From Microcoleus sp. EPA2 (GTDB lineage Bacteria > Cyanobacteriota > Cyanobacteriia > Cyanobacteriales > Microcoleaceae), in assembly GCA_020882975.1 (NCBI GenBank), contig JAHRFD010000019.1, positions 1 through 64,000 on the forward strand: a stretch of DNA of 64,000 nucleotides. Reading direction: 5' to 3'. Both the position numbers and the translations under genes were made by a program. The notes under the pieces are model-generated. The model saw nothing but the letters and a program-made list of their open reading frames with translations. It was not told the DNA's origin and searched no databases. Below, in pieces: positions 16,965 through 27,913 of the stretch; the stretch's first letter is position 1, and the number at the start of each line of letters is the position of its first letter.

Positions 16965-17183
16965 TCAAGCAGCAGCAGCAGAACAATTATGCGATCGCAA
17001 CAATTCCCAAGCTTGGTGTTTTACTCTACCTTCCATTACCTCTGTTTGCAAAGTAATAAAAGCCTCAAAATCTTCCACACCGTACTTTGTCATCTGCAAC
17101 TGTTGCCGCAACTGTTCTTCCGCGTCAACCGTCAAACAACCTGTAGCTAAAGCTTTTCGGACAATGGTAGTGATTAATGTCAT
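16965..17183 (-). CDS. small conserved-looking protein, unknown function
   Basis: This is a 72-residue protein starting MTLITTIVRKALATGCLTVD and ending in a short Ala run. It appears helical and soluble, with a Gln/Leu-rich middle (AEEQLRQQLQMTKYGVEDFE). The ATG at 17183 is preceded by GGAAGG at good spacing, which decides it over an earlier in-frame ATG at 17267. I do not recognise a named domain, though short cyanobacterial proteins with this organisation exist. It stands alone on the minus strand, upstream of which lies a divergent-looking AT-rich spacer. Confidence 0.5.
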   Translation of the reverse strand: MTLITTIVRKALATGCLTVDAEEQLRQQLQMTKYGVEDFEAFITLQTEVMEGRVKHQAWELLRSHNCSAAAA

Positions 17184-17378
17184 AGTAAATTTTCCTTCCA
17201 ATAATATGCCCAATCTAAAACAGTCGATTTTTTTAACCTGACTAATCTCACTTTTAGTTTGTTTCACAATTATGGTTCAAAATAGCCAATATCTACCTTG
17301 AGGCATATCAAATATACCGACTTTTTTTCACAAGCAATGTAGCCTTTATCACATTCAACTGCAATCCGTAGGCAAAAG

Positions 17379-17876
17379 TTAGCTTCTATCTAACAACTGC
17401 CTCCATTCCCTTACCGCAAAAGTTGGAACCAAGATTTGTAGATCTTTTTTACCTTGGACTGGCAAATTTAAGCCTAAAGGTCGATCGCTCTCCAATTGTG
17501 CGACCATTGATTTAAAATCGTACTCTCCCACATTAACCGGCAAATCCGATTCACTCCAAATATCCTTAGCCAGCGCCAGTTCCCGATTCCCCGCCACCAC
17601 CTTCAGCGCCACGGGGTGTTCTAATTGCGTCCCAGGAAATCCCACCAATCTCAGGTTAAAAGAGTCTACTATGCCCGATCGCACTCGCTTATACAAAACC
17701 ACCTGCCATGCTTTGTCATGATTATCCCGCAAGCTTTGTACGGATCGGAACATTACTCTGTCCCCGGTTTCTGGATATTTGTGAATCGAAGCCAAGGCTG
17801 GTGGGTTGTTGGTGATGGTGAGACAGAGACAGAAAGTAATAATTGTTACAATCTTGCGCCAATCATGTTTTTTCAT
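17379..17876 (-). CDS. DUF3122 exported protein
   Basis: The 165-residue protein starts with a signal peptide (IVTIITFCLCLTI, cleavage near ALA). It then shows the DUF3122 features YPETGDRVMFRSVQSLRDN and AWQVVLYKR, then FNLRLVGFPG and the acidic loop before LGLNLPVQG. The function of the family is unknown, and it is largely cyanobacterial. The ATG at 17876 overlaps the TGA of the cytochrome gene by four bases, so the two are probably translated together and may act together in the lumen or periplasm. Confidence 0.75.
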   Translation of the reverse strand: MKKHDWRKIVTIITFCLCLTITNNPPALASIHKYPETGDRVMFRSVQSLRDNHDKAWQVVLYKRVRSGIVDSFNLRLVGFPGTQLEHPVALKVVAGNRELALAKDIWSESDLPVNVGEYDFKSMVAQLESDRPLGLNLPVQGKKDLQILVPTFAVREWRQLLDRS

Positions 17877-18232
17877 TTCCAATCACTTTCAGCTTGCGAC
17901 AACACGTAGGCTGAAACATCCATAATTTGTTGTTCAGATAAGCGATCTTTGTAAGACGGCATGATATTCTTACCGTTGGTTACTAAGTTGGCAATATTGG
18001 CGATGGAATCCATGCCATATCGTTTTAATGCTTTCAGTTTCAAATTTTTGCCACGTCTGATGATGTTTCCGCCATTGCTGTGACAACCCGCACAATTGAC
18101 GGTAAAAACTTCGGCAGCAGTTGCAGGATTTGAAGTTGCATCTGCCCAAGCAATTTGGGGACTAATCGTAATTAGTCCCAATGTCAAGGTCAGAATTAAT
18201 AGGAAACCAGCGAATATTTTTTTCAAGTTCAT
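17873..18232 (-). CDS. cytochrome c6-like lumenal c-type cytochrome
   Basis: The 119-residue precursor has a Sec signal peptide (residues about 1-31, ending AWA). A single-haem domain with CAGCH (CxxCH) and an axial methionine in NIMPSYKDRL follows. YVLSQAESDWK matches the conserved C-terminus of cytochrome c6, which carries electrons from cytochrome b6f to photosystem I. The segment GGNIIRRGKNLKLKALKRYG is more basic than in the main c6, so it may be one of the low-potential c6-like paralogues (c6B/c6C). It is translationally coupled to the DUF3122 gene. Confidence 0.8.
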   Translation of the reverse strand: MNLKKIFAGFLLILTLTLGLITISPQIAWADATSNPATAAEVFTVNCAGCHSNGGNIIRRGKNLKLKALKRYGMDSIANIANLVTNGKNIMPSYKDRLSEQQIMDVSAYVLSQAESDWK

Positions 18233-18325
18233 TAGTCTGATTATCTATTTGTAGGTGGAAAAAATCTACTCTAGATAATATTATATCGAATGTGGCCCTC
18301 AAAAAAGAGTATTAACCGTTAACTG

Positions 18326-19534
18326 TCAACCGTCAACTATCTCACCATTAATTTCGCCGAACTCGATTTGAGTCCCCACCGCGATAGTCAGGGTACCTTC
18401 TGGTTCTACCAGTTTCATGTCACCTTGGCTGTCTGTGGCCCACCAAGCGCGATCGGATAAATTTTTCAATCCCAAGGACAGTGGCTGTACAGAACTAGAA
18501 TTCACAACTGCTACCACACCATTAGATGCAGTAGATTTTAAACTAGATAGGTCGGAACTCAACAATTGAGTCCCTACACTCAAAGGGATAATTTTGCTGC
18601 TTAATTTCAGGGAAAATTGGCTATTGACCAAAGATTTTTCTGCTGGATCTGCTGATATGTATGTAGGTGGAATTTTCGCAGAATTGGCAACGGGCAAATC
18701 AGAGTTGCCGACGGTAATTGTACAATTTCCTAATTTCTTTTGATCGCCCGATCGCAAATAAGTCACCGCCCCATTATCAAAATTTTCGCAGACAATTTGC
18801 CCAGCCTCCAGTTGAAAGCGCATAGCCAAGGGCGAAATATGGGGAATACAGATAATAGACAAATTATCATCGCTACCAAAAGTCACCGGTTCAGCACCAA
18901 TAGTCAGAGTGCGATTGACTCCGTTATCGTAACTAATTACCAGCCAAGCTTTGTTAAACAAAGTTTCAGCCACAACTAGCATAATGCCAATCCAAAAGCC
19001 GATCGCCCCACAGCCAGCTAAACGGCCCACAGTACCCGATAAAGAATAAGCGAACAAAATAAACAAACATCCCCCCAACACGCCCCCAACACCGCCTCCG
19101 CCCGCGCCGCGCAGCATTCCTAAGTTGGGAATTCGTTTGGAAAGTGCCAGCCCTAACAAACTGCCAGCTATTCCCCAACAAACTACTCGCAATAATTCAT
19201 TCGGGCCAATGCCGCTGTAGATAGCTTCTGCGATCGCCCCAGAAACCGCCCCTGCGATTAAACCAAACAATCCCCCATTCTTGAAAGCTGATTTAATTTG
19301 AGGCTTGCCTTTGATGTAGTAATAATAGCCAAACATAATCGCTGTAGCAATGCCACCGCCTACCAATCCAAACCAGCGGGCGGTGGAAACTACGCTCTCA
19401 AAAAAAGATACCGAACCCGACAGGCGATCGAAATTCATGAAAGGTTCGGTGATTAAATTACCCACGAAACCGCCGACGGCACCGCTGACACCAAACTGCA
19501 AAGCTTTTGTAATGGCTGATAGATTTCTTTTCAA
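18326..19534 (-). CDS. glycine-rich multi-span membrane protein with FHA-like C-terminus
   Basis: In this 402-residue protein, residues 1-190 hold about five hydrophobic segments dense in Gly-x-x-Gly and Ala (GAVGGFVGNLI, GAGGGGVGGVLGGCLFILFA). The C-terminal half is soluble. Its stretch LTIGAEPVTFGSDDNLSI, then ISPLAMRFQLEAGQI resembles the core of forkhead-associated domains, where a conserved arm binds phosphothreonine. That comparison is weak, and the Arg of a classical FHA arm is not evident. The start codon appears to be TTG after AGGTG. The function is unknown. A glycine-zipper protein of a different type is encoded at 59687-62074. Confidence 0.5.
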   Translation of the reverse strand: MKRNLSAITKALQFGVSGAVGGFVGNLITEPFMNFDRLSGSVSFFESVVSTARWFGLVGGGIATAIMFGYYYYIKGKPQIKSAFKNGGLFGLIAGAVSGAIAEAIYSGIGPNELLRVVCWGIAGSLLGLALSKRIPNLGMLRGAGGGGVGGVLGGCLFILFAYSLSGTVGRLAGCGAIGFWIGIMLVVAETLFNKAWLVISYDNGVNRTLTIGAEPVTFGSDDNLSIICIPHISPLAMRFQLEAGQIVCENFDNGAVTYLRSGDQKKLGNCTITVGNSDLPVANSAKIPPTYISADPAEKSLVNSQFSLKLSSKIIPLSVGTQLLSSDLSSLKSTASNGVVAVVNSSSVQPLSLGLKNLSDRAWWATDSQGDMKLVEPEGTLTIAVGTQIEFGEINGEIVDG

Positions 19535-19612
19535 AACGCACCTGGTTGAAAATTACAGCAAAATTTGACTACAAGGTCGAAAGTCGGAATTTCCGATCGC
19601 ACCGGAGCGAGC

Positions 19613-19760
19613 CCAGGGCGGTTTCATTCTCTGTAGGGGCCGTGCCAAGAGTGCCGGCCCGGTCAGCCCCAAATGCGCATTGGATCGTTGGTGGCAGGGG
19701 TAGGCACGGGGGCGCTACCCCTACAAAACCCTTTTTTTGGTGAGAATGAAACAGCCCTGG
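19613..19760. mobile_element. MITE-like inverted-repeat element, copy 1
   Basis: The 148-bp element is bounded by CCAGGGC-GTTTCATTCTC and GAGAATGAAAC-GCCCTGG arms, with inner GTAGGGGC/GCTACCCCTAC arms. It has no coding capacity. It is almost identical to the copy at 54097-54241 and related to those at 34264, 34420 and 57166. Confidence 0.75.
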
Positions 19761-20358
19761 GAGCGAGCCCCACCTCCGGTTTTTTTATGCTTAGGAATTT
19801 AAAATTGGGAAGCCGAACCACCACGCCCCAGCCAAAACACCGAGCCTTGATAGGTCGTAATGCTTGGTGTCACAAGATTATAGCGTTTTGAGCGACATAA
19901 TTTGGGGATGCCAAATTCAGTGCCATAGACCCAAAAAATGAAAACGAATGTTACAAACTATTACAGTAACACTCAGAATGTGAACATAATGCCTCAAAAT
20001 ACTTGCCAGAGGTAGTTGCGTCACAGAATCAAATTCCTGACCAACTATCAGACAGTCACTCGATCGCCACCTAATCATTGCCATCTCGATCGCAAAATTA
20101 GAGAAAGCAGCAGTTATGTGTGGTATCGTAAGCGACAGGCAAAGTGCAGCCAACAATAGGCACCGGCGTCAGAACAAGCGCCGTCAAACGCCCAAGGTAG
20201 CCACCAGCCAACAACTTCAACAGTTGGAAGCAAGGTAGATTCCCGAAAGTGTCAAAGCTCCTGCCGCAAGCCAGAGGTACGGGATGCAAGCGCCCACCAT
20301 CGCTATGCTGAGCGTGGAGCAGTTCGTAATTGCAAAATATCCAGCGGGTACACACAAG
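19761..20358. other. apcA upstream region
   Basis: About 600 bp upstream of apcA contains no convincing gene. It must hold the operon promoter and a long leader, but I cannot place the start. The gene for the core linker ApcE, often just upstream of apcA, is not here. Confidence 0.4.
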
Positions 20359-20844
20359 ATGAGTATCGTCACCAAATCAATCGTCAACGCAGACGCTGAA
20401 GCTCGTTACCTGAGCCCAGGCGAATTAGACCGGATCAAAAGCTTCGTCACCTCTGGTGAACGCCGCGTCCGCATCGCCCAAATTTTGAGCGAATCCCGCG
20501 AACGTATCGTCAAGCAAGCAGGCGATCAACTTTTCCAAAAACGCCCTGATGTAGTTTCCCCTGGTGGTAACGCTTACGGCGAAGAAATGACCGCAACTTG
20601 CTTGCGCGACTTGGACTACTACCTGCGTTTGATCACCTACGGAATCGTAGCTGGCGACATTACTCCGATCGAAGAAATCGGTATTGTTGGCGTCCGCGAA
20701 ATGTACAAATCCTTGGGAACCCCCATTGAAGCCGTCGCCGAAGGCGTTCGCGCCATGAAAAATGCAGCGAGCTCGCTGCTTTCTGGAGAAGATGCTTCCG
20801 AAGCTTCCTCTTACTTCGACTACGTTATCGGTGCGATGCAGTAA
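20359..20844 (+). CDS. apcA: allophycocyanin alpha subunit
   Basis: This 161-residue core phycobiliprotein of the phycobilisome starts [20 protein letters not shown]. The chromophore cysteine lies in [16 protein letters not shown] and binds phycocyanobilin. The C-terminus [11 protein letters not shown] is diagnostic. An upstream in-frame ATG at 20284 would add 25 residues foreign to the family and is rejected. The order apcA-apcB-apcC is conserved. The product pairs with ApcB into trimers that pass energy to the photosystems. Confidence 0.97.
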   Translation: MSIVTKSIVNADAEARYLSPGELDRIKSFVTSGERRVRIAQILSESRERIVKQAGDQLFQKRPDVVSPGGNAYGEEMTATCLRDLDYYLRLITYGIVAGDITPIEEIGIVGVREMYKSLGTPIEAVAEGVRAMKNAASSLLSGEDASEASSYFDYVIGAMQ

Positions 20845-20993
20845 AGATTTTAGGTTTTAGATTGTGAGTTACCAGCCTGGAGCCACAAGCTTTTACAGAT
20901 AAATAACCACTGTATAAATCTGAAATCCCAAATCTCAAATCCGAGCTACAAAATTGGACTGAACTCAGCCACTTTCTAGGAAACAAGACCATC

Positions 20994-21479
20994 ATGCAAG
21001 ACGCAATTACCGCCGTTATCAATTCCTCTGACGTTCAAGGTAAGTACCTGGATATCAGCGCTCTAGACAAACTAAAAAACTACTTCGCTTCTGGTGAACT
21101 GCGCGTCCGTGCAGCTACAGCCATCAGCGCCAATGCAGCCACAATCGTCAAAGAAGCAGTTGCTAAGTCTCTGTTGTACTCTGACGTAACTCGTCCCGGT
21201 GGCAATATGTACACCACTCGCCGTTATGCAGCTTGCATTCGCGACTTGGACTACTACCTCCGCTACGCCACCTACGCCATGTTGGCTGGCGACCCTTCCA
21301 TCCTGGATGAGCGCGTGCTCAACGGTTTGAAAGAAACCTATAACTCCTTGGGCGTGCCCATCGGTTCTACCGTACAAGCTATCCAAGCTATGAAAGAAGT
21401 CACTGCCGGTTTGGTCGGTTCTGACGCTGGTAAAGAAATGGGTGTCTATTTCGACTACATCTGCTCTGGCTTGAGCTAA
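20994..21479 (+). CDS. apcB: allophycocyanin beta subunit
   Basis: This 161-residue beta chain of the allophycocyanin trimer starts [20 protein letters not shown]. The bilin cysteine lies in [20 protein letters not shown], and the N72-type asparagine site is in RPGGNMY. It ends [12 protein letters not shown]. It follows apcA by 149 bp on the same strand, as usual. The stop codon is followed almost at once by heptamer repeats. Confidence 0.97.
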   Translation: MQDAITAVINSSDVQGKYLDISALDKLKNYFASGELRVRAATAISANAATIVKEAVAKSLLYSDVTRPGGNMYTTRRYAACIRDLDYYLRYATYAMLAGDPSILDERVLNGLKETYNSLGVPIGSTVQAIQAMKEVTAGLVGSDAGKEMGVYFDYICSGLS

Positions 21480-21483
21480 GACG

Positions 21484-21559
21484 AGGGAAAAAGGAAGAAG
21501 GAAAAAGGAAGAAGGAAAAAGGAAGAAGGAAGAAGGAAGAAGGAAGAAGGAAGAAGGAA
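21484..21559. repeat. GGAAGAA heptamer tandem repeat
   Basis: About eleven GGAAGAA/GGAAAAA units start 4 bp after the apcB stop. A second low-complexity tract of CTTTTGACTTTTAGACTTT units follows at 21588-21655. Together they make up about half of the 340-bp apcB-apcC spacer. No other feature is seen there except a good AGGAGG site before apcC. Confidence 0.85.
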
Positions 21560-21819
21560 ATAAATAAAAATATTGATTTCTGCTCTCTTTAAACTTTTGA
21601 CTTTTGGACTTTTAAACTTTAGACTTTGAGACTTTTAGACTTTTAGCCTTTTCTTTTGGAAGAAGTCAGGGAAGTTACGAGTGATTGCTAGACCGTCAAA
21701 GGCTTGTCGAGAATACTGGACGAGTTTTAATGAGCTAGTTTTGATTCTTAACTCCCTGTCTTCAATGTTTTAAAAATCCATCTAAAAATCAGTAAACCTA
21801 CTTCAGGAGGTAGTTTCCC

Positions 21820-22023
21820 ATGAGAATGTTTAAAGTGACTGCTTGCGTCCCTAGCCAAACACGCATCCGCACTCAGCGCGAATTGCAAAATACCTATTTT
21901 ACTAAACTTGTTCCTTACGATAACTGGTTTAGAGAACAACAAAGAATTATGAAAATGGGCGGCAAAATTATTAAAGTGCAACTGGCTACAGGTAAGCCCG
22001 GAGCTAATACTGGTCTACTTTAA
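21820..22023 (+). CDS. apcC: phycobilisome small core linker LC7.8
   Basis: This 67-residue CpcD-like linker starts MRMFKVTACVPSQTRIRTQR and caps the allophycocyanin core cylinders. The sequence through QQRIMKMGGKIIKVQLATGK is typical. AGGAGG at 21806-21811 precedes the ATG. It ends the apcABC operon and is followed by a strong terminator. Confidence 0.97.
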   Translation: MRMFKVTACVPSQTRIRTQRELQNTYFTKLVPYDNWFREQQRIMKMGGKIIKVQLATGKPGANTGLL

Positions 22024-22050
22024 GATCCGACGCTGGATTAGTGTAGGGTT

Positions 22051-22079
22051 AAGAGGTTGCGATCGCGACCTCTTTTTTG
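22051..22079 (+). terminator. rho-independent terminator of apcABC
   Basis: AAGAGGT and ACCTCTT arms surround a self-complementary TGCGATCGCG (a HIP1 site) and are followed by TTTTTTG. The hairpin lies 28 bp after the apcC stop. Confidence 0.8.
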
Positions 22080-22137
22080 TGGTGGTTTTGCAGCCAGAAG
22101 GTAGAGCAAAAGAGTTCCCAGGAAAATTCAACTAATT

Positions 22138-24891
22138 CTACCTATAGAACTTACCAAAAATAGCCTTCAACATTCCTGTTTCTCGATCGGGCTGAAATTC
22201 AAATCCTAACTTCCGACAAAGGCTCTGCATCTGGTAATTACTGGTCAGAATATAACCCACGATCGCCGAAAGTTGTTCGTCCTTCCCAACTTCTAGAAGT
22301 CGGCTTAAAAGTTCGGTACCCAACCCTTGATGCTGATAACCATCCCCCACAATCAAAGCAAATTCCGCTTCATTGGTCCCGTGCAACTTACTCAGCCTTC
22401 CTACTGCCAAAATCTCATGTTCTAAGGTTTGCGGAACTTGGCGATCGGCTACTAACAGCATTTCGCGATCGTAATCAATAAAACAAATTCGAGTCAATCT
22501 TTCGTGAGCAATCCGGTGCTTGAGCTTCACAGTATGAGCATAGCGCAAATAGACGCTCTCCTCCGAAAGACTTTGATGAAACTTGACCATCAGTGGCTCG
22601 TCTTCCGGGCGAATTGGCCTAATCGTTAAACGATCGCCCTTGGGTGACTCCCATTCCTGCACGTATTTCGTCGGATAGGGACGAATTGCAGGTAATGGCT
22701 TCTGGGCGAAATCGGCCGTTGTGTGGAGCAAAACCCGCGCATCTAGAGCAACCATACCTTCGGGAGAAACCAGCAGAGGATTGATATCAATTTCCCGAAT
22801 TTGTGGCTGTTCCACTATTAACTGACTAAAACTCACCAGTAACTGTTCTAGTTTTGCCAAATCGATCGCCTGTCTGCCACGCACGCCTTGCAAGGCTTTA
22901 TAAATGCGGGTTTGTTCCATCATTCGCCGCGCAATGGTGGTATTTAAAGGAGGTAAAGCTAGCGCCCTATCTTCAAAAATTTCCACCAATTGACCGCCCA
23001 TACCAAATAATATTACCGCGCCAAACTGCGGATCGAGACTGCTACCCAAAATTAGTTCGTAGCCCTCCATTTTGACCATTGGCTGTACAGTTACACCCAA
23101 AAATGCTTCAGGATCGATCGAACGTACCTTTGAAGCGATCGCCTCAAATGCTCCACTCACAGCCGCCGCATCAGCGAGATTTAAATGCACGCCGCCCACA
23201 TCAGTTTTGTGAGTAATTGTTTCCGAATGCAGTTTGAGAACTACCGGATAGCCCAAGCGATCGGCAATTTCCACAGCTTCCATATCGCTGGTAGCAATGG
23301 ATGTATCAATTGTGGGAATACCATAGGCGGCGAGTAATTGCTTTGATTCGTATTCTGTTAACAGAGTGCGATCGCTCTTACTTACCTTAGTTAAAATTTG
23401 TGCCGCCAAAATGCGATCGGGTGCATGAATCTCGGAATCCGCAGGTAAAGAAGGAGTCTCATAAATGCCCCGCAAATTATAGGTATACTGCCACATATAG
23501 TTAAACAATCTGACAGCAGTATCGGGATAGGGAAAGGTGGGAATATGTGCTTGATTGAGAATTTGCGTTCCCGCTGCAATTTCTGCACCGCCCATCCAAC
23601 TCGATAAAATCGGCTTCCCTAATTTGCTATAAGCCTTGAGTTTTTCTGCGGTTAGAGTGGGATTAGTCATCGCTTGGGGAGTCAAGATGACTAAAAGTCC
23701 ATCACTATTTGGATCGCTCGCAACAACTTCTAAGGTTTGGGCATAGCGATCGCTGCTAGCATCACCTAAAATATCGATCGGATTATGATGGCTCCATTGA
23801 GCCGGTAAAAATTGATTTAATTGCTCCAAAGTCTCTGGTGCTAGTTCCGATAATGCACCGCCACCACTAATTAACGCATCAGTGGCGATCGCCCCAGGGC
23901 CCCCAGCATTAGTCACAATCGAGAGCCGATTACCCTTGGGGCGAGGTTGTTTTGCCAGAATTTCCGCCATATCAAACAAGTCAGAAATCGTATTAACCCG
24001 CAATACACCACAGCGACGGAAAGCGGCATTCAAAACAGCATCACTACCAGTCAAAGCTCCTGTATGGGAAGCAGCAGCTTTAGCCGCCGCCTCAGTTTTT
24101 CCGACTTTGAGTACAATAATCGGTTTATCCATCGCAACTTCGCGGGCTGCTGATAGAAAAGCGCGAGCATCGCCGATGGATTCCATATACAAAACTATGC
24201 TATGGGTATGGGGATCGTCACCCAGATATTCAATCAAATCTCCCCAACTGACATCCAGCATGGAGCCGATGGAAATAAAGGCACTGAATCCCACATTTTC
24301 TCCCAAACTCCAGTCTAAAATTGAAGTACAGAGCGCTCCGCTTTGGCTAATGAAGGCGACATTACCAGCACGGGCGATCGTACTGGCAAAAGTCGCATTC
24401 AGTCCGGCGATCGGATTCATTAAACCCAGACAATTGGGCCCAATAATCCGCATTCCGCCCCGGCGCGCTTCTGCGATAATTTGTTGCTCTAAAGCCGCAC
24501 CCGCCTCCCCAATTTCTTTGAAACCGGCAGAAACAATAATTGCACCTTTGACTCCCACTCCTACACATTCTCGAATTACCTGGGGAACCGTCGCAGCAGG
24601 TGTAGCAATTACTGCTAAATCCACAATTTCAGGTACACTAGCAATGTCAGGATAGGACTTGATGCCCAATACACTGGGACGTTGGGGATTGACTGGAAAA
24701 ACCGTGCCCCCAAAGGGACTGCGAATCAAGTTCCAGAGTATAGTCCGCCCCACACTTCCTTCTCTTTCGCTGGCACCAATTACCGCCACAGAGCGGGGAT
24801 GAAAGATACCATCGAGGGGATGGCGCTGTTCTTTCCAAATATCATGGGCGCGATCGCATAGGGATGTTTGATTGGTTGAGATTTTTGCCAT
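22138..24891 (-). CDS. ADP-forming acyl-CoA synthetase fused to GNAT acetyltransferase (Pat-like)
   Basis: In this 917-residue protein, residues about 30-490 are CoA-binding and succinyl-CoA-synthetase-like domains ([20 protein letters not shown] and [12 protein letters not shown]). [11 protein letters not shown] is the position of the phosphohistidine loop and keeps a His. Residues about 510-730 are an ATP-grasp domain ([19 protein letters not shown]). Residues about 750-917 are a GNAT domain ([19 protein letters not shown]). Proteins of this layout either make acetyl-CoA from acetate with ATP or, like Salmonella Pat, acetylate lysines of metabolic enzymes. The retained His favours a working synthetase half. 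It could link acetyl-CoA status to regulation or to the fermentation block downstream. It is convergent with apcC. Confidence 0.85.
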   Translation of the reverse strand: MAKISTNQTSLCDRAHDIWKEQRHPLDGIFHPRSVAVIGASEREGSVGRTILWNLIRSPFGGTVFPVNPQRPSVLGIKSYPDIASVPEIVDLAVIATPAATVPQVIRECVGVGVKGAIIVSAGFKEIGEAGAALEQQIIAEARRGGMRIIGPNCLGLMNPIAGLNATFASTIARAGNVAFISQSGALCTSILDWSLGENVGFSAFISIGSMLDVSWGDLIEYLGDDPHTHSIVLYMESIGDARAFLSAAREVAMDKPIIVLKVGKTEAAAKAAASHTGALTGSDAVLNAAFRRCGVLRVNTISDLFDMAEILAKQPRPKGNRLSIVTNAGGPGAIATDALISGGGALSELAPETLEQLNQFLPAQWSHHNPIDILGDASSDRYAQTLEVVASDPNSDGLLVILTPQAMTNPTLTAEKLKAYSKLGKPILSSWMGGAEIAAGTQILNQAHIPTFPYPDTAVRLFNYMWQYTYNLRGIYETPSLPADSEIHAPDRILAAQILTKVSKSDRTLLTEYESKQLLAAYGIPTIDTSIATSDMEAVEIADRLGYPVVLKLHSETITHKTDVGGVHLNLADAAAVSGAFEAIASKVRSIDPEAFLGVTVQPMVKMEGYELILGSSLDPQFGAVILFGMGGQLVEIFEDRALALPPLNTTIARRMMEQTRIYKALQGVRGRQAIDLAKLEQLLVSFSQLIVEQPQIREIDINPLLVSPEGMVALDARVLLHTTADFAQKPLPAIRPYPTKYVQEWESPKGDRLTIRPIRPEDEPLMVKFHQSLSEESVYLRYAHTVKLKHRIAHERLTRICFIDYDREMLLVADRQVPQTLEHEILAVGRLSKLHGTNEAEFALIVGDGYQHQGLGTELLSRLLEVGKDEQLSAIVGYILTSNYQMQSLCRKLGFEFQPDRETGMLKAIFGKFYR

Positions 24892-25144
24892 GTCCTGCTT
24901 CTGTTATGAGCGTTTAAGCGGGGCTATTTTTTAGTTGGATTTTTTCTATTGTCAACCAGGTTAACCTACTAACCCCAAATTTGCCAATCCCAGGAGAATG
25001 CCAATCTAAATTTTATCAAAACAAACGAAGAATTTTGGGAAAAATCTGGTTGTTTGCGTCCCGGACTATATATGTAATCAGCGAACATTTACCATCTCAA
25101 TATTCCGTATAATGATTATATTTAAGTAGTAAGGCAGTCTGGTT

Positions 25145-27913
25145 ATGAAATACGATCTTATGAATAAACAATTATCTAATTTTTTGACAAAAATACCTTT
25201 AAGAATTATTTTTACTGTCCCTTTTTTGATGGAAATTGTTCTGATAGTTGGATTAGTGGGGTTTCTCTCCTATGAAAATGGCAAACAAGCCGTTAACGAA
25301 ATTGCTACTCAATTACGGGAAAAAATTACCTTAGAAATCCAAACATATATTAACAACCAGTTATCGGCTCTCGTGATGATTCATAAACTTAACGTTGATG
25401 CTATTGAACGGGGGGAATTAAATCTCGATTTACAAAATCAAGATACTAAAAAATATAATTATTTATGGCAACTGATCAAAAATTTCGATGGAGTTAGTAG
25501 GATTGGCTTATCTTCTCAAGACAAGAATCAATATTTAGAAGTTTGGAGAAAGCCTGAAAATAAAGAACTAAGATTTGTGGTTTCCAATGCTTCTACTAAT
25601 TATTTTACCTTGGAATATGCCATTAGTCCCCAAGGTCAGCCTACCAAAGTAATGAACAAATTTACCAGATATTACGATCCCAGGCAGCGTCCTTGGTACA
25701 TGGGAGCAGTCAAAGCCGGTAAACTAAATTGGCAGCCAATTTATTCAGGAATTGACTACCATATTTTTTTTCTGGATCTTTGTCAGCCAATTTACGACCG
25801 AAACAGTAAACTTTTAGGTGTGATTACTGCTACTTATGAATTAGATAAAGTTCAAGATTTTCTGGGTAAACATAAGATTGGCAAAAATGGACAAACATTT
25901 ATTGTCGATCGCCAAGGGTTGTTAGTAGCCAGTTCTCAACCGGAAATTAGTCTTAATAATAGTAAAACTTTCAAAAAAACCACACGACCTTCTATAGAGC
26001 GAAGTAGCGTTCCGATCATTCAAGCTACAGCAAAGTATCTCAAAAAATATTTTGTTGATTTTGCTAAAATTGACCGCAGTTATCAACTTGAATTTCAGTA
26101 TAACCACGCTCTACAATTTTTACAAATTTCGCCCTATAAAGATGAGTTAGGCATAGATTGGTTGATTGTTACTGTTGTACCTGAATCAGACTTTCTCGAT
26201 CGTATTCATGCTAATACTCGGCAGACAATTATATTATGCGTTGTCGCCTTTTTTTTAGTTGTAACTATTGGAATTATGACTAGCAATTGGGTAGCAAAAC
26301 CAATTTTGAATCTGAATAAAGCAGCTAAAGATATAGCCAATGGCAAACTAGACCAAAGTGTAGCAATTGACCAAAATTATGAATTAGGAGAACTGGCAAT
26401 TTCATTTAATAGCATGGCTCATCAATTAAAAGAATTGTTTGAAAATTTAGAAGAAAAAGTGCAACAAAGAACCGAAGAATTGGCAATTGCTAAGGAAAAA
26501 GCCGAAGTAGCTAATCAAGCTAAGAGTATATTTATTGCCAACATGAGCCACGAATTGCGATCGCCTCTCAATGCGATTCTCGGTTTTTCTCAATTGATGA
26601 TACGCTCTACAAACTTGCCATCAGAACAACACGAAAATGCTGGCATCATATATCGCAGCGGCGATTACCTGTTGACGCTAATTAATCATATCCTCGATTT
26701 ATCCAAAATCGAAGCCGACAAAACCACCCTCAATCCCAGTGAATTTGACCTCTACCGCTTACTGAATGATTTAGAAGATATGCTGTATCTCCGGGCTAGT
26801 AATGCGGGCTTAAAGTTGATATTCCAGCGGACTGAAAATGTCCCTCACTATATTTGTACGGATGAAGTCAAATTACGTCAAGTGTTAATTAATTTACTCA
26901 GCAATGCCATTAAATTTACCTCAGAGGGTCAAATTACTCTCGATGTTTTTCATGAAGAGCTAGAAACACCAGATGTTTTTAATCTTCATTTTCGGGTGCG
27001 CGATACTGGGGTAGGGATTGCCTCCGCAGAACTACCACATATTTTTGATGCTTTTTCCCAAGCCCAAGCCGGGAAAGAGATGCAAGAAGGAACTGGTTTA
27101 GGTTTAGCTATCAGTCGCAAATTTGTGCAACTGATGGGAGGGGATATTTCAGTAGAAAGCGATTTGGGAAAAGGCACAACTTTCCAATTTTATATTCAGG
27201 TAAAAATCGGTCAAGAAACAAATGCCAATAGTTCAGAAGAACATTCCAGAGTGCTGGGAATTGCTCCCGGTCAACCTACCTATAAAATTCTCACAGTAGA
27301 TGACAAAATAATTAATCGACAATTACTCATTAAGTTACTCACTCCTGTAGGATTTGAAATGAAAGAAGCTAGTAATGGACAAGAGGCGATCGCCATTTGG
27401 GATGAATGGGAACCGCATTTAATCTGGATGGATATGAGAATGCCCATTATGGATGGTTATGAAGCCACCAAACATATTAAATCTACCACCAAAGGTAATG
27501 GGACAGCGGTAATTGCTTTAACTGCGAGTGTGTTAGAAGAAGAAAAGGCGATCGTGCTTTCAGCGGGGTGCGATGACTTCCTCCGCAAACCATTTACCGA
27601 ACATACAATTTTCGACACACTGGCTAAACATCTTGGTGTAAAATATATCTTAGCGGAAACAACTTCACCAAGCTTAAATGAGCAAGCAGAGAGCGTCTTG
27701 ACTTCACAACACCTCACCTGTATGCCTCAAGAATGGATTACCCAACTATACGAAGCTGCTCTGGAAGCAAATACCCAAGTCGCCTTACCACTGCTAGCAG
27801 AAATTCCCCAGACAGAAACTTGTTTGATACAATCCTTGACCAAACTGGTACGTCAATTTCAATTTGAACAAATTATTGACCTAGCCGAACCCCTTATAAG
27901 CGATGAACCTTAA
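25145..27913 (+). CDS. dCache hybrid sensor histidine kinase with receiver domain
   Basis: The order in this 922-residue protein is a membrane helix (about 20-42), a periplasmic dCache sensor (about 45-350, with [13 protein letters not shown]), a second helix (about 358-380) and HAMP (about 380-435). A dimerisation/phosphoacceptor region with His469 in [19 protein letters not shown] follows. The ATPase domain carries the N box [11 protein letters not shown] and the G boxes DTGVGIA and [11 protein letters not shown]-terminal receiver has the aspartate in [14 protein letters not shown]. The short tail resembles a degenerate phosphotransfer region. dCache domains bind small ligands outside the membrane. 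The 3' end overlaps the next gene by 11 bp, and the set runs into pflB, so control of fermentation is a reasonable guess. Confidence 0.88.
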   Translation: MKYDLMNKQLSNFLTKIPLRIIFTVPFLMEIVLIVGLVGFLSYENGKQAVNEIATQLREKITLEIQTYINNQLSALVMIHKLNVDAIERGELNLDLQNQDTKKYNYLWQLIKNFDGVSRIGLSSQDKNQYLEVWRKPENKELRFVVSNASTNYFTLEYAISPQGQPTKVMNKFTRYYDPRQRPWYMGAVKAGKLNWQPIYSGIDYHIFFLDLCQPIYDRNSKLLGVITATYELDKVQDFLGKHKIGKNGQTFIVDRQGLLVASSQPEISLNNSKTFKKTTRPSIERSSVPIIQATAKYLKKYFVDFAKIDRSYQLEFQYNHALQFLQISPYKDELGIDWLIVTVVPESDFLDRIHANTRQTIILCVVAFFLVVTIGIMTSNWVAKPILNLNKAAKDIANGKLDQSVAIDQNYELGELAISFNSMAHQLKELFENLEEKVQQRTEELAIAKEKAEVANQAKSIFIANMSHELRSPLNAILGFSQLMIRSTNLPSEQHENAGIIYRSGDYLLTLINHILDLSKIEADKTTLNPSEFDLYRLLNDLEDMLYLRASNAGLKLIFQRTENVPHYICTDEVKLRQVLINLLSNAIKFTSEGQITLDVFHEELETPDVFNLHFRVRDTGVGIASAELPHIFDAFSQAQAGKEMQEGTGLGLAISRKFVQLMGGDISVESDLGKGTTFQFYIQVKIGQETNANSSEEHSRVLGIAPGQPTYKILTVDDKIINRQLLIKLLTPVGFEMKEASNGQEAIAIWDEWEPHLIWMDMRMPIMDGYEATKHIKSTTKGNGTAVIALTASVLEEEKAIVLSAGCDDFLRKPFTEHTIFDTLAKHLGVKYILAETTSPSLNEQAESVLTSQHLTCMPQEWITQLYEAALEANTQVALPLLAEIPQTETCLIQSLTKLVRQFQFEQIIDLAEPLISDEP

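Noticed and set aside
20284..20358. 25-residue N-terminal extension of apcA
   Set aside because: Allophycocyanin alpha starts at [12 protein letters not shown]; the extension matches nothing in the family.
23882..24655. 257-codon open frame on the + strand
   Set aside because: It is antisense to the well-supported acyl-CoA synthetase/GNAT fusion. High GC third positions keep it open by chance.
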